Shown here: piece by piece, positions 45,807-54,115 of the stretch
Layout: each line of letters begins with the position of its first letter
Numbering within the stretch: position 1 is the stretch's first letter
Assembly: GCA_024707365.1 (NCBI GenBank)
Contig: JANPZV010000002.1
Span: forward strand, 268,558-332,557
Origin: Terricaulis sp.
GTDB taxonomy: Bacteria; Pseudomonadota; Alphaproteobacteria; Caulobacterales; Aquidulcibacteraceae
Direction: 5' to 3'
DNA length: 64,000 bases
Notes under the pieces: model-generated
What the model was told of the DNA's origin: nothing
What the model saw: the letters and a program-made list of their open reading frames with translations, nothing else
Databases searched by the model: none
Position numbers and translations under genes: made by a program

Positions 45807-48404
45807 TTAGTATTTCGCCGTCAAACTCAGCGAGAACGAGGTTCCGCGGTCATACCGGTTGTACGGCGTGCTTCCCAACGCCGTGCGTTGGTATTCATTG
45901 TACTCGGTATTGAGCAGATTGCGCCCGCTCGCGCCGAGCACGATTTCCGAATTGCCGATATTGAATGTTTGCCGGAACACGACGTCGAGATTGACGCCAG
46001 GATCTTCAAACACAGTCGGCACGCCAAGCCCGCTCGGCGTGCCGCGGATCAAGATCCGCTCCGACACGTAACCGACAAGGAATGTCAGCTCCGCCGAATT
46101 GGTCTCAATGCCGAACTGCAGGTTGGCGATATGCTCAGGCGTGCCTTGAAGCGGCGAGCCGTCCTCAATGAACAACGCGCCCGGCAACAGGTTCAGCGCG
46201 CCCGGGCTGTTCGGGCTGGAGACCAAGCCGTCAGCGCTGACTTCCGAGTATGTGTAGGTGTAGTTGGCGCCCACGAACAGCGAAGCGTTCGGGATGAAAC
46301 CCACCTCAAACATCGCGCGAAACTCCGCTTCAGCGCCATAAAGCATTGCTTCCGGCGCATTGATAAAGCGGGTCTGCGTGTTGGTGCCGTCTTGTGTGAC
46401 GACCACCTCTTCGATCGGCGCGTCGATCTGCTTGTAGAAGGCGCCAAAGGTGACGAAGCGGTTCTCACCGAAATAGTATTCGAGCCGCGCGTCGAAATTC
46501 TGCAGCTCGCTATCGGTGAGGAACGGATTGCCGATATATTCGCGGCCCGTATCGGGATCGGTGTACGGGGTAAACGCCAGCTCGCGGAATTGCGGGCGCG
46601 CGATGGTTTGCGAATAGCCAAGCCGAAGCTGCAAATTTTCCGCAAAATTCCACGTCACTGTCGCCGCGGGCAGCCAATACTCGTTTTCAAGGCTTGTGGG
46701 CGCCGCGCCGATATTGGTGAAGCGCACGAACGTATCGACCGATTGCTCGGCCTCTTCGTACCGTGCGCCAACCGCTGCGCGCAATTGCGGCAGGATTTCT
46801 ATATCGGCCGAAAGATAAGCCGAATTGATCGCCAGCACGCCAAGATAATTGGTGTCGAGCGCGCCGCTTTCGCTCAGCTCAAAGCGATCGGGGTGGATAT
46901 TGTCCGGTGAAAACAAATAGTCCGGCCGCAATTGCAGAACATCAGCGGGTGTGGCCGGATCGGTGTCGAACGCAAACAGATAGCTTTCATAGGCGCGATC
47001 CGTTTCCGAGCGCGCCACCCCGGCCGAGAGAACAAGATCACGCTCAGAGCCGAGCGCGATGGTGTAAGCGGCGTCGATGCCGCCGCTATTGACCTCGTCG
47101 GTCAGGTAGGAGAACGCCGTGCTGTTTGAATACGCGAATGAAGCCGGGCCGCCGCCATGAGGCAGCACATAGGTGATGCTGCGCTCATAAGGTGCGTCGC
47201 GGGTCGATTCGGCTGTCGCCAGGCGCCAGTTCACGTCCAACGCGCCAAAGCGATGCTCGCCGGCGAGTTGCACCGAGGTGAGCTGCCGCTCATACCATGC
47301 GGTGGATTCATCGTAGCGGTCGCCGCCGACGAAGTTCTCGTTAAAGCCTTGTTGGATCTGCGCGTACTTGGTGGAGGAGCGGATAATCAGCCCGCTGAGG
47401 GTCAGTTCATGCTGATCCCACCCCAGTGACGCGCTGCCAAAACCATTGGCGACCACATCCCAGGCGGTCGATTGGCTCACAAGGTCGCTGCCCACATTGG
47501 CGCCGGCGGAGCCGCCGATGACGACCATGCGGTCCGCCGTGCGTGCGCGGAACGCGCTGTCATAGCCAGCGACGCCAACCAGGCCCACGTTAAAGCGCCC
47601 AACGTCAAACGAGCCGCCGGCCGTCACCTCGCCCTCGAAATCGGGCTGCAATTCTTCTGTTTGAATCACCGTCAACGGCGAGTTGACGAGGCTCTCGCCG
47701 ATGATCTCAAGCTCGGCCGCGGTAAAGTTCGTGGAATTGATTTGCTGATTGCGCGCAATGGCGCTCGCCAGCGGCGCGGGAATATCACGCAGGCCATCGC
47801 TCACCGTGCTCCAATCGCTCCGCTCGCCATAATAGACGAGCCCGCGTTCGCCGGTGGATTCTGTGTTGCCGCCCGTACCCACCTTTATGGTGAGAAAGCT
47901 CTCGCGCGGCATGCGCAGCGTGCGCAGATCGATGATGCCGCCGCCGAACTCGCCCGGATAATTCGGCGAGAAGGTTTTCTGCACGGCCGCGCCGTCCAGA
48001 ATGTTCGACGGGAAGAGATCAAGCGGCACTTGCCGGCGCAGCGGCTCGGGGCTCGGCAGCGGCGAGCCGTTGAGCAATGCCGAAGAATACCGGTCGCCCA
48101 GGCCGCGCACGTACACGAAGCGGCCCGATACAACCGAAAGACCCGCCAAGCGCGTTAGCGCGGCCGCGGCGTTGGAATCGCCTTGGCGTGAGAGATCTTC
48201 CGCGGAGAGGAAGCTCGCCACTTCCGAGGTCTCACGCATGGGCTCCGGGATGAAGCGGCCAAGCACGACGATTTCATCGGCGCTGGCTTCGTCTTCAGCC
48301 GGCGCCGAATCTTGCGCCTGCGCCATGGCGAGCGAGGGCGAGAAGAAAATGGACGTCGTGAGCAACAGCAGCAGCCGGCTCAACGACAATTTTTGCGGTT
48401 TCAT
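45807..48404 (-). CDS. TonB-dependent outer-membrane receptor
   Basis: 865 residues from ATG 48404 (MKPQKLSLSRLLLLLTTS, signal peptide). A TonB-box-like DEIVVLGR precedes the plug, which has FVYVRGLGDRYSSALLNG and FSPNYPGEFGGGIIDLRT; the 22-strand barrel ends in TSFSLSLTAKY with an aromatic C-terminus. The VRGLGDRYS plug type is a distinct receptor subgroup, often found with beta-helix lipoproteins. It lies downstream of such a gene across a 71-bp spacer with a hairpin, and upstream of a full T2SS. The ligand cannot be read; a role with the neighbouring lipoprotein is inferred. Confidence 0.93.
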   Translation of the reverse strand: MKPQKLSLSRLLLLLTTSIFFSPSLAMAQAQDSAPAEDEASADEIVVLGRFIPEPMRETSEVASFLSAEDLSRQGDSNAAAALTRLAGLSVVSGRFVYVRGLGDRYSSALLNGSPLPSPEPLRRQVPLDLFPSNILDGAAVQKTFSPNYPGEFGGGIIDLRTLRMPRESFLTIKVGTGGNTESTGERGLVYYGERSDWSTVSDGLRDIPAPLASAIARNQQINSTNFTAAELEIIGESLVNSPLTVIQTEELQPDFEGEVTAGGSFDVGRFNVGLVGVAGYDSAFRARTADRMVVIGGSAGANVGSDLVSQSTAWDVVANGFGSASLGWDQHELTLSGLIIRSSTKYAQIQQGFNENFVGGDRYDESTAWYERQLTSVQLAGEHRFGALDVNWRLATAESTRDAPYERSITYVLPHGGGPASFAYSNSTAFSYLTDEVNSGGIDAAYTIALGSERDLVLSAGVARSETDRAYESYLFAFDTDPATPADVLQLRPDYLFSPDNIHPDRFELSESGALDTNYLGVLAINSAYLSADIEILPQLRAAVGARYEEAEQSVDTFVRFTNIGAAPTSLENEYWLPAATVTWNFAENLQLRLGYSQTIARPQFRELAFTPYTDPDTGREYIGNPFLTDSELQNFDARLEYYFGENRFVTFGAFYKQIDAPIEEVVVTQDGTNTQTRFINAPEAMLYGAEAEFRAMFEVGFIPNASLFVGANYTYTYSEVSADGLVSSPNSPGALNLLPGALFIEDGSPLQGTPEHIANLQFGIETNSAELTFLVGYVSERILIRGTPSGLGVPTVFEDPGVNLDVVFRQTFNIGNSEIVLGASGRNLLNTEYNEYQRTALGSTPYNRYDRGTSFSLSLTAKY

Positions 48405-48440
48405 CGAAGATGACCCTTTTGGGTGAAAGCGAAACGGAAG

Positions 48441-48468
48441 ACGGGCGGCGGGAGAAACCGCCGCCCGT
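48441..48468 (-). terminator. Intercistronic hairpin between lipoprotein and receptor genes
   Basis: A perfect 11-bp stem ACGGGCGGCGG (48441-48451) / CCGCCGCCCGT (48458-48468) with a 6-nt loop begins 8 bp after the lipoprotein stop. No T-run follows on the minus strand, so partial termination or mRNA stabilisation of the upstream gene is more likely than full termination. Confidence 0.65.
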
Positions 48469-48475
48469 CCAGCAC

Positions 48476-51274
48476 TCAGCAAGGCGTGTTATCGAGCCTG
48501 CAGGTCCAGCCCTGCCACCACGTATCGGCCGGCCCTTGCACCGCGCCGATATAGCTCGTGGCGGTGAAGAACGAATTCAGCGTGGAAGCATCGACGGCAG
48601 TGCGCGCGTTTTCTGTCGCGCCGTTGATGAACGGACGCCCGCCCGCATACGCGGAAGTCAGCGAATTGGCGGTCGTCGTCGAGTTGTTGGCGCCGGCATT
48701 GATGCGATCGGTTGCGGCCGCCGCGTAAGCGCCGGGGCAATCGAACAGCACCGAGTTGATCTGCGGCGCGGGGTTGGTGTTCGCCGCAGTGGCGACCAGG
48801 CACGTCGTCGAACCGGTGACCACGCCATTGGCCCACACGCCCGAGCTTCCCGGCGTGCCGCCCGTCGCGTTCATCTCAATACCGTTGATGTTGCTGCCGC
48901 CCAGATTGGTCGGCATGCCCACGAAGGTGAAGTTCGAGATGGTGGGGTTGGTCATCAGGTCGTCGCCCGTGGAGGAGACGCGCAGATTGCTGGCTTCCAC
49001 CATGCGGTCACGGTCCGTATCCGGGCCTTGAACGATGATGGCGAACTGCAGCAGGCCATTCCAGCCGGCGTCATAATCCAGCGAGTCATCGACAGCGCCG
49101 GTGATCACGATGTGACGCATGCGCGCCGTGCCGCCGAACAGCTCAATGCCATCGTCGCCCGAATTGTGGACTTGGATGTGGTCGAGCTGCGTGGCCGAGC
49201 CGACGCCGCCGAGGGTGAGGCCATTGAGGTCATCGCCCGCCGCAGCCGAGGTCAGGAACGCGCCCGGATAGCGGATTTGCAGGTAGCTGATGCGGCCGCT
49301 GTTGTCGTTGGCCACAGCGCCGCCATACAGCGCCTGGCTGCCGGTGGCGACGGTGACGCCTTCAACCGCCTGTTCGCACGCAGCCGTGCCTTGGGCGACG
49401 GCGGCGTTGCAATTGCGGATCGGCGCGCGGCCGAGCACGATAAGGCCCGCCCACTCGCGCGTCGCCGCGCTTTCGTTGGCGCGGCCCGGATTGGCCACGT
49501 CGGCGATCGAGGTCATGATCACCGGCGCGTTGGCCGTGCCGTTGACGAAGATTTGCGAGCCGCGATTGATGATCAGCATGTCGGCCGCGTTCTTGCCGAA
49601 CACGGTGACGCCCGGATCGATCGTCAGCGCGGCGGCGACGCCGCCCGCGCCGTTCGCGCCGCGGTCAACGCCAACATCCACGCGGCCCGAAAGCTCATAG
49701 ATGTTGCCGGCGACAAGGCGCACGCTGGCGGGAACATTGTTCGCGCCGATCGTGCCCGAAAGCGTGCAGCGGCGCAGGCCGGCGAGCGTGCCGTTCTCCA
49801 CCGTGCCGGCCGGGCAAGCCGAAGCGCCAAACAATTGATAGGACCAGCCGGTCGCCCAATTGGCGGCGATGGTTTCCGTGCTGGAGAAGGCGCCGATATA
49901 GGTCGCGGGATCGAAGAAGGAATTGATCGTCGCGGGGTTCACGGCGGTGTGCGCCAGTTCGTTCGGCCCCGGCAGAACCCCTTGCAGCGAGCTGGGCGTG
50001 TTGGTGGAATTGTTAGAGCCCGCATTGATGATGGCTTGCGCCGACGCGCCGTAGGCGCCGGGGCAATCAAGCAGGACCGAGTTCATTTGCGGGGCGAGCG
50101 TCGTGTTCGCGCCATCGGTGTGCAGGCACGTGGTCGAACCCGTGACAACGCCATTGTAATAGCGGCCAGAGCTGCCCGGCGTGCCGCCGGTGGCGTTCAT
50201 CTCAATGCCGCGGATCGCGGAATTGGTGCTGTTCACCGGCAGGCCGACCATCGTGAAGTTCGAGATCGTCGGGTTGGTGAAGAGCGCATCGCCCGTGGAG
50301 GAGACGCGCAGATTGCTGGCTTCCACCATGCGGTCAGGCCCGCCGACCATGGCCGATTGGCTGATGACGAGATACTGAAGATTGCCGGCCCAGCCCGCAT
50401 CGTAATCGAGTGAATCGTCGAGCGCGCCGGTGATGATGATGTTCTTGAGGTTCACCGTGCCGCCGAACAGCTCAACGCCGTCATCGCCGGAATTGTGCAC
50501 CTGCACGTGAGAAATCGTCGTGCCCGAGCCAACGCCGCCAAGCGTCAAGCCGTTCAAATCATCGCCCGCCGCCGCTGAGGTCAGGAACGCGCCGGGATAG
50601 CGGATCTGAACGTATTGGAAGGCGCCGCTATTGTCGTTGGCGGTGGCGCCGCCATAGAGGGCCTGACTGCCGGTGGCGGCGGTGACGCCTTCAACCGCGT
50701 TTTCGCACTGCACGGTCGCTTGCGCCACCGCTGCGTTGCAATTGCGGATCGGCGCGCGGCCGAGGATGATCACCCCGCCCCATTGACGGGTCGAGGTCGC
50801 CGGATCGTTGGAGCCTTGCAAGTCCGCGCGGCTGGTAAAGATAATCGGTTGCGAAGCTGAGCCCACCGCCTGAATGCGCGAGCCGCGATTGATAATGAGC
50901 ATGTCGCCGGCGGAATCGGCCATCAGCGTCACGCCAGGTTCGATCGTCAGCGTCGCGGCGACGCCCGAACCGCCGGCGGCGCCGACATCCGTGCCCACGT
51001 CAACGCGCCCGTTGATCTCATAGACGCGGCCCGCGACAGCGTTCAGCGTCACGTTGCCCGCGCGCGTAGCGGCGGCGTTGATGGTCACGATTTCAGTGAC
51101 AGGCGCGCCGCTCGGCAGGGTCAAACCCGTGGGCGTGCCGCCACCGCCGCCGCCGGGCGGCGTCGTGGGCCCCGTGCCGCCTGGTGAGGCGATGTTTGAT
51201 CCGCCGCCGCCGCAACTTGCAACGCCTAGCGCCAACGCGAGCAAAAGCCCGCGCACTATGCTCTGAGAGGCCAT
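48476..51274 (-). CDS. Surface lipoprotein with tandem beta-helix-like repeats
   Basis: 932 residues. The lipoprotein signal ends LALGVASC, followed by a Gly/Pro-rich linker (GPTTPPGGGGGG). Two ~430-residue units repeat in order: LTIEPGVT / LTIDPGVT, DMLIINRGS twice, ILGRAPIRNCNAA / VLGRAPIRNCNAA, VQVHNSGDDGVELFGGT / IQVHNSGDDGIELFGGT and NPTISNFT twice. Many short strands with Asn/Gly turns suggest a right-handed parallel beta-helix. Paired cysteines recur in each unit. It lies upstream of the TonB receptor on the same strand with a Pho-box-like array in front. Likely exported, possibly by the adjacent T2SS; the function itself is unknown. Confidence 0.85.
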   Translation of the reverse strand: MASQSIVRGLLLALALGVASCGGGGSNIASPGGTGPTTPPGGGGGGTPTGLTLPSGAPVTEIVTINAAATRAGNVTLNAVAGRVYEINGRVDVGTDVGAAGGSGVAATLTIEPGVTLMADSAGDMLIINRGSRIQAVGSASQPIIFTSRADLQGSNDPATSTRQWGGVIILGRAPIRNCNAAVAQATVQCENAVEGVTAATGSQALYGGATANDNSGAFQYVQIRYPGAFLTSAAAGDDLNGLTLGGVGSGTTISHVQVHNSGDDGVELFGGTVNLKNIIITGALDDSLDYDAGWAGNLQYLVISQSAMVGGPDRMVEASNLRVSSTGDALFTNPTISNFTMVGLPVNSTNSAIRGIEMNATGGTPGSSGRYYNGVVTGSTTCLHTDGANTTLAPQMNSVLLDCPGAYGASAQAIINAGSNNSTNTPSSLQGVLPGPNELAHTAVNPATINSFFDPATYIGAFSSTETIAANWATGWSYQLFGASACPAGTVENGTLAGLRRCTLSGTIGANNVPASVRLVAGNIYELSGRVDVGVDRGANGAGGVAAALTIDPGVTVFGKNAADMLIINRGSQIFVNGTANAPVIMTSIADVANPGRANESAATREWAGLIVLGRAPIRNCNAAVAQGTAACEQAVEGVTVATGSQALYGGAVANDNSGRISYLQIRYPGAFLTSAAAGDDLNGLTLGGVGSATQLDHIQVHNSGDDGIELFGGTARMRHIVITGAVDDSLDYDAGWNGLLQFAIIVQGPDTDRDRMVEASNLRVSSTGDDLMTNPTISNFTFVGMPTNLGGSNINGIEMNATGGTPGSSGVWANGVVTGSTTCLVATAANTNPAPQINSVLFDCPGAYAAAATDRINAGANNSTTTANSLTSAYAGGRPFINGATENARTAVDASTLNSFFTATSYIGAVQGPADTWWQGWTCRLDNTPC

Positions 51275-51363
51275 GTATTCCCCCGCATCCCAATAAAATA
51301 CAGAAGCGTGGGGGACTCATCAGCCCGCCACGCTGGGCTGCGCTTAAGGGGGCGAGCTAACTC

Positions 51364-51396
51364 TTTGATGCCAGTTTGATGATAGTTCGATGAAGG
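51364..51396 (-). promoter_or_regulatory. Pho-box-like array, three 11-bp direct repeats
   Basis: On the minus strand three contiguous 11-bp units read CCTTCATCGAA, CTATCATCAAA and CTGGCATCAAA. Against the PhoB unit CTGTCATAAAA they match at 7, 9 and 9 of 11 positions by eye, with the exact 11-bp periodicity PhoB needs. The array ends about 90 bp before the lipoprotein start at 51274. Control by phosphate limitation is inferred. Confidence 0.6.
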
Positions 51397-51529
51397 GCGC
51401 TAAAATTTGGCCAGGCGCGGCCCCGCCGCGCCACCCCGCCAGGCCGGCGCAAACCAGCGCCGTCACGCCTAGCGTGTTGAAAACCAGCTCAACTTCCGCG
51501 CGACCGCTCACGTGCGGCGCCATCGCATG

Positions 51530-54004
51530 CTAGTCACAGGCTGCGCGCAGATGGCGCTCCAGCCAGTTGTGCATTTCCCAGAGCGCATGCCCCACGCTTT
51601 CGCGCGCGCGGTAGCCATGCGCTTCGTGCGGCAACACCACATAGCGCGCGGTGGCGCCATTGCCGCGCAACGCGGCGTAGAAGCGCTCGCTCTGCATCGG
51701 GAAGGTGCCGGAATTATCGTCCACCTCGCCGTGAAGCAGCAGGATCGGCTCGTTGACGCGATTGGCGTGGGTGAAGGGGCTCATCTCGGTGTAGGTTTCC
51801 ACCGCCTGCCAATATGGGCGCTGCTCGGCCTGAAAGCCGAACGGCGTGAGCGTGCGGTTATAGGCGCCAGAGCGCGCGATGCCGGCGCGGAAAAGATCGG
51901 TGTGCGCCAGAAGGTTCGCCGTCATGAACGCGCCATAGGAATGGCCGCCCACCGCGACGCAGCGCCGATCGGAAACGCCGCGCGCCACCAGCGCATTCAC
52001 CGCCGCTTCCGCGCCGGCGCTTAATTGCTGCACATAGGTATCGTTCGGTTCGGCGCCGCCTTCGCCCACGATCGGCATGGTGGGGTTGTCGAAGATGGCG
52101 TAGCCCTGCGTCAGCAGGAAGAGATGGCTTGAGCCGCCAGGGCGCACGAAGCGATTGGCCTGATCCACGACTTGCCCGGCCACGCGCGCGTCGGTGTATT
52201 CGGTGGGATAGGCCCACAAGAGCGTCGGCAACGGGCCATCGCGCGCGGGATCGTAATTGGCCGGCAGATAGAGCGTGCCGCTGAGTTCGACGCCATCGGC
52301 GCGCTGATAGGTGATAAGCTCTTTGCGCACGCCGGCAAATTGCGGCGCGGGATCGGGGAAATTGGTGATGGGCGACGCTTCGCCCGTGCGCGCGCGGATA
52401 TAATAATTGGGCGCCTCGGCCTCGCTTTCGCGCCGCGTCAGCAGCCGCTCTCCGCCCTCATCGAGCAGCGCCACGAGGCTCTCATAATAAGGCGCCTCAG
52501 CGCGCCACAGCCGCGTGATCTCCCCATCGGCGATGCTGACCCGATCAAGGAACGGAAACGCGCCTTCGCGCGTGGCGCCCGGCCCGGAGACGAAATAGCC
52601 TTCGCCATCGGGCGTGAAATGGATCACGCTTTGCCCACGCGCATTGGTGGTGGTGACGGGAAAGCCCGGATTATCGTAGCGATCCTGATAATTGCGCTCG
52701 ATCAGCAGCCGCGCGCGGCCAGGGCGCGATGGGTTCACAGCGAAGCGCTTTTCATTGCGCGTGTTGAACCAACGCGAATAGACGATGGCGAAATCGCCGC
52801 GCCCCCAGCTGATGCCGCTATAGCGATCGGCCAATTCGGCCAGCACGCGCGGGCGGCCGCGGAACGGCGCATCCAGCATCAGCACGCGATCACGCACCGC
52901 GACTTCATTGGCCGGATCGCCGCGATCCTGGGTTTCGGCCCACACAAGCGTGGCGGCCGCATCGGCGCGCCACTCGGCCGAGCGCGGGCCCGTAACCACG
53001 GAATCAAACGCCGGCGGCAAATCATCGGCCAAAGGCCGATCCACCAAGCGGTGCACGAGGCGCCCGTTCATATCGAGCACCGCGATCTCCATTGGAAAGC
53101 GCGACGCGGGCACAGCGGTGCTGAACGGGCGCTTAAGCTCCGTCACCAACAGATAGCGCCCATCCGGCGAAGGCGCGACGGTGAGATAAAGCCCAGGCGC
53201 GCCAATGGGGGCGGCTGCCCCGCTTGCGGCGTCGATGCGCAGCAATCGCGCGGTGAAATAGTGCTCAAACAGCGCTTCATCGTGCGGGTTTTGCAACAAA
53301 TCCTGGAAGGTCCGTACTGGCGCAACGCGCCCCTCATTCTCCTGCACCAAAGGCCCGCCCGCCGAAGCGGCGGCCGCAGGCGCAGGCCCGCGCCCCGCCG
53401 GGATGGCATTGACGATCAGCGCGGCGCTGTCGGACGTCCAGCGAAAGGGCGCGCCGAAGGCGGCGTTGAGCGCCACATCGCTCAGCTTGCGCGCCTCACC
53501 GCTGCTGCGGCTCGCCACCCATAGCTCAAGCCGGCCCTCCGCCTCGGCGGCGAAAGCGAGCATCGCGCCATCCGGCGAAAACTGCGGGTAGAGATAGCGC
53601 AGGCCCTGCGGCAGCGCGACCTCGCGCACCACGCCCGCGCTCACATCCTGAAACGCCAGCGTATTGAGCCATTGCACGCGTCCATCGCTTGGCCCGTTGA
53701 GCTCTGGATTGATGCGATAGCCGGCGAGGCGCAAAATCGGCTTGGCCAAATCCGCCACCGGCGGCAGATCGGCGCGGCCTAGCAACGCCAACGTTTGCCG
53801 ATCGCGGCTGATCATGATCGCGGGCGTGGGCGGGGTATCAAGAATTTGCGCAATCGGCGCGGGCGGCTGCATGTAGCGCATCACCGCTTCGCCTTGCGCC
53901 GCCGCAAGCGGCGCCGCCGCCAACGCCGCCGCCACGCCCGCGCCGCACAATCCCAAAGCCAAAAGCGGCTTGCGGCGCAGGATGCGTGCGATCAGCTTGT
54001 TCAT
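51530..54004 (-). CDS. S9-family prolyl-oligopeptidase-type peptidase, secreted
   Basis: 824 residues with a signal peptide (ALGLCGAGVAAALAAAPLAA). A beta-propeller-like N-terminal region (~60-560) precedes an alpha/beta-hydrolase catalytic domain. The nucleophile is in VAVGGHSYGAFMTANLL, Asp in LLHGEVDDNSG and His in LPHEAHGYRARES, completing the triad. The order resembles the glutamyl-endopeptidase (CGEP-like) branch of S9, with DNPTMPIVGEGG before the nucleophile. Periplasmic or exported. The frame is intact. It reads toward the lipoprotein gene, separated by 255 bp. Confidence 0.93.
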   Translation of the reverse strand: MNKLIARILRRKPLLALGLCGAGVAAALAAAPLAAAQGEAVMRYMQPPAPIAQILDTPPTPAIMISRDRQTLALLGRADLPPVADLAKPILRLAGYRINPELNGPSDGRVQWLNTLAFQDVSAGVVREVALPQGLRYLYPQFSPDGAMLAFAAEAEGRLELWVASRSSGEARKLSDVALNAAFGAPFRWTSDSAALIVNAIPAGRGPAPAAAASAGGPLVQENEGRVAPVRTFQDLLQNPHDEALFEHYFTARLLRIDAASGAAAPIGAPGLYLTVAPSPDGRYLLVTELKRPFSTAVPASRFPMEIAVLDMNGRLVHRLVDRPLADDLPPAFDSVVTGPRSAEWRADAAATLVWAETQDRGDPANEVAVRDRVLMLDAPFRGRPRVLAELADRYSGISWGRGDFAIVYSRWFNTRNEKRFAVNPSRPGRARLLIERNYQDRYDNPGFPVTTTNARGQSVIHFTPDGEGYFVSGPGATREGAFPFLDRVSIADGEITRLWRAEAPYYESLVALLDEGGERLLTRRESEAEAPNYYIRARTGEASPITNFPDPAPQFAGVRKELITYQRADGVELSGTLYLPANYDPARDGPLPTLLWAYPTEYTDARVAGQVVDQANRFVRPGGSSHLFLLTQGYAIFDNPTMPIVGEGGAEPNDTYVQQLSAGAEAAVNALVARGVSDRRCVAVGGHSYGAFMTANLLAHTDLFRAGIARSGAYNRTLTPFGFQAEQRPYWQAVETYTEMSPFTHANRVNEPILLLHGEVDDNSGTFPMQSERFYAALRGNGATARYVVLPHEAHGYRARESVGHALWEMHNWLERHLRAACD

Positions 54005-54073
54005 GGGCGCTCTCTCTGAATTCTTGCTGCGCGCATTGTTCAGCCTTGGCGCGCCTAAAGCAACTTTTTGGAG

Positions 54074-54108
54074 CTAAAGCGTCTTTGAAGGCTGTCCCGA
54101 CGCTTTAG
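54074..54108. terminator. Inverted repeat CTAAAGCGTC/GACGCTTTAG
   Basis: A 10-bp perfect stem (54074-54083 and 54099-54108) with a 15-nt loop lies just beyond the AsmA stop on the minus strand. It lacks a T tract, so it may be a weak terminator or a dispersed palindrome. A third partial CTAAAGC lies at ~54055. Confidence 0.4.
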
Positions 54109-54115
54109 GGGCCGA

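Noticed and set aside
48410..50413. A 667-codon open frame on the plus strand opposite the lipoprotein gene
   Set aside because: Its composition (Arg/Ala/His-rich, no domains, no signal) is that of an antisense shadow. The minus-strand protein has a lipobox, repeats and conserved motifs.
51338..51526. A 59-codon minus-strand frame with a TM-like stretch between the S9 peptidase and lipoprotein genes
   Set aside because: It covers the Pho-box-like array, has no recognisable homologue and lies in a promoter region. Possible but unsupported.
52172..53524. A 450-codon plus-strand frame opposite the S9 peptidase
   Set aside because: Same antisense-shadow character; the minus-strand peptidase has a full catalytic triad.
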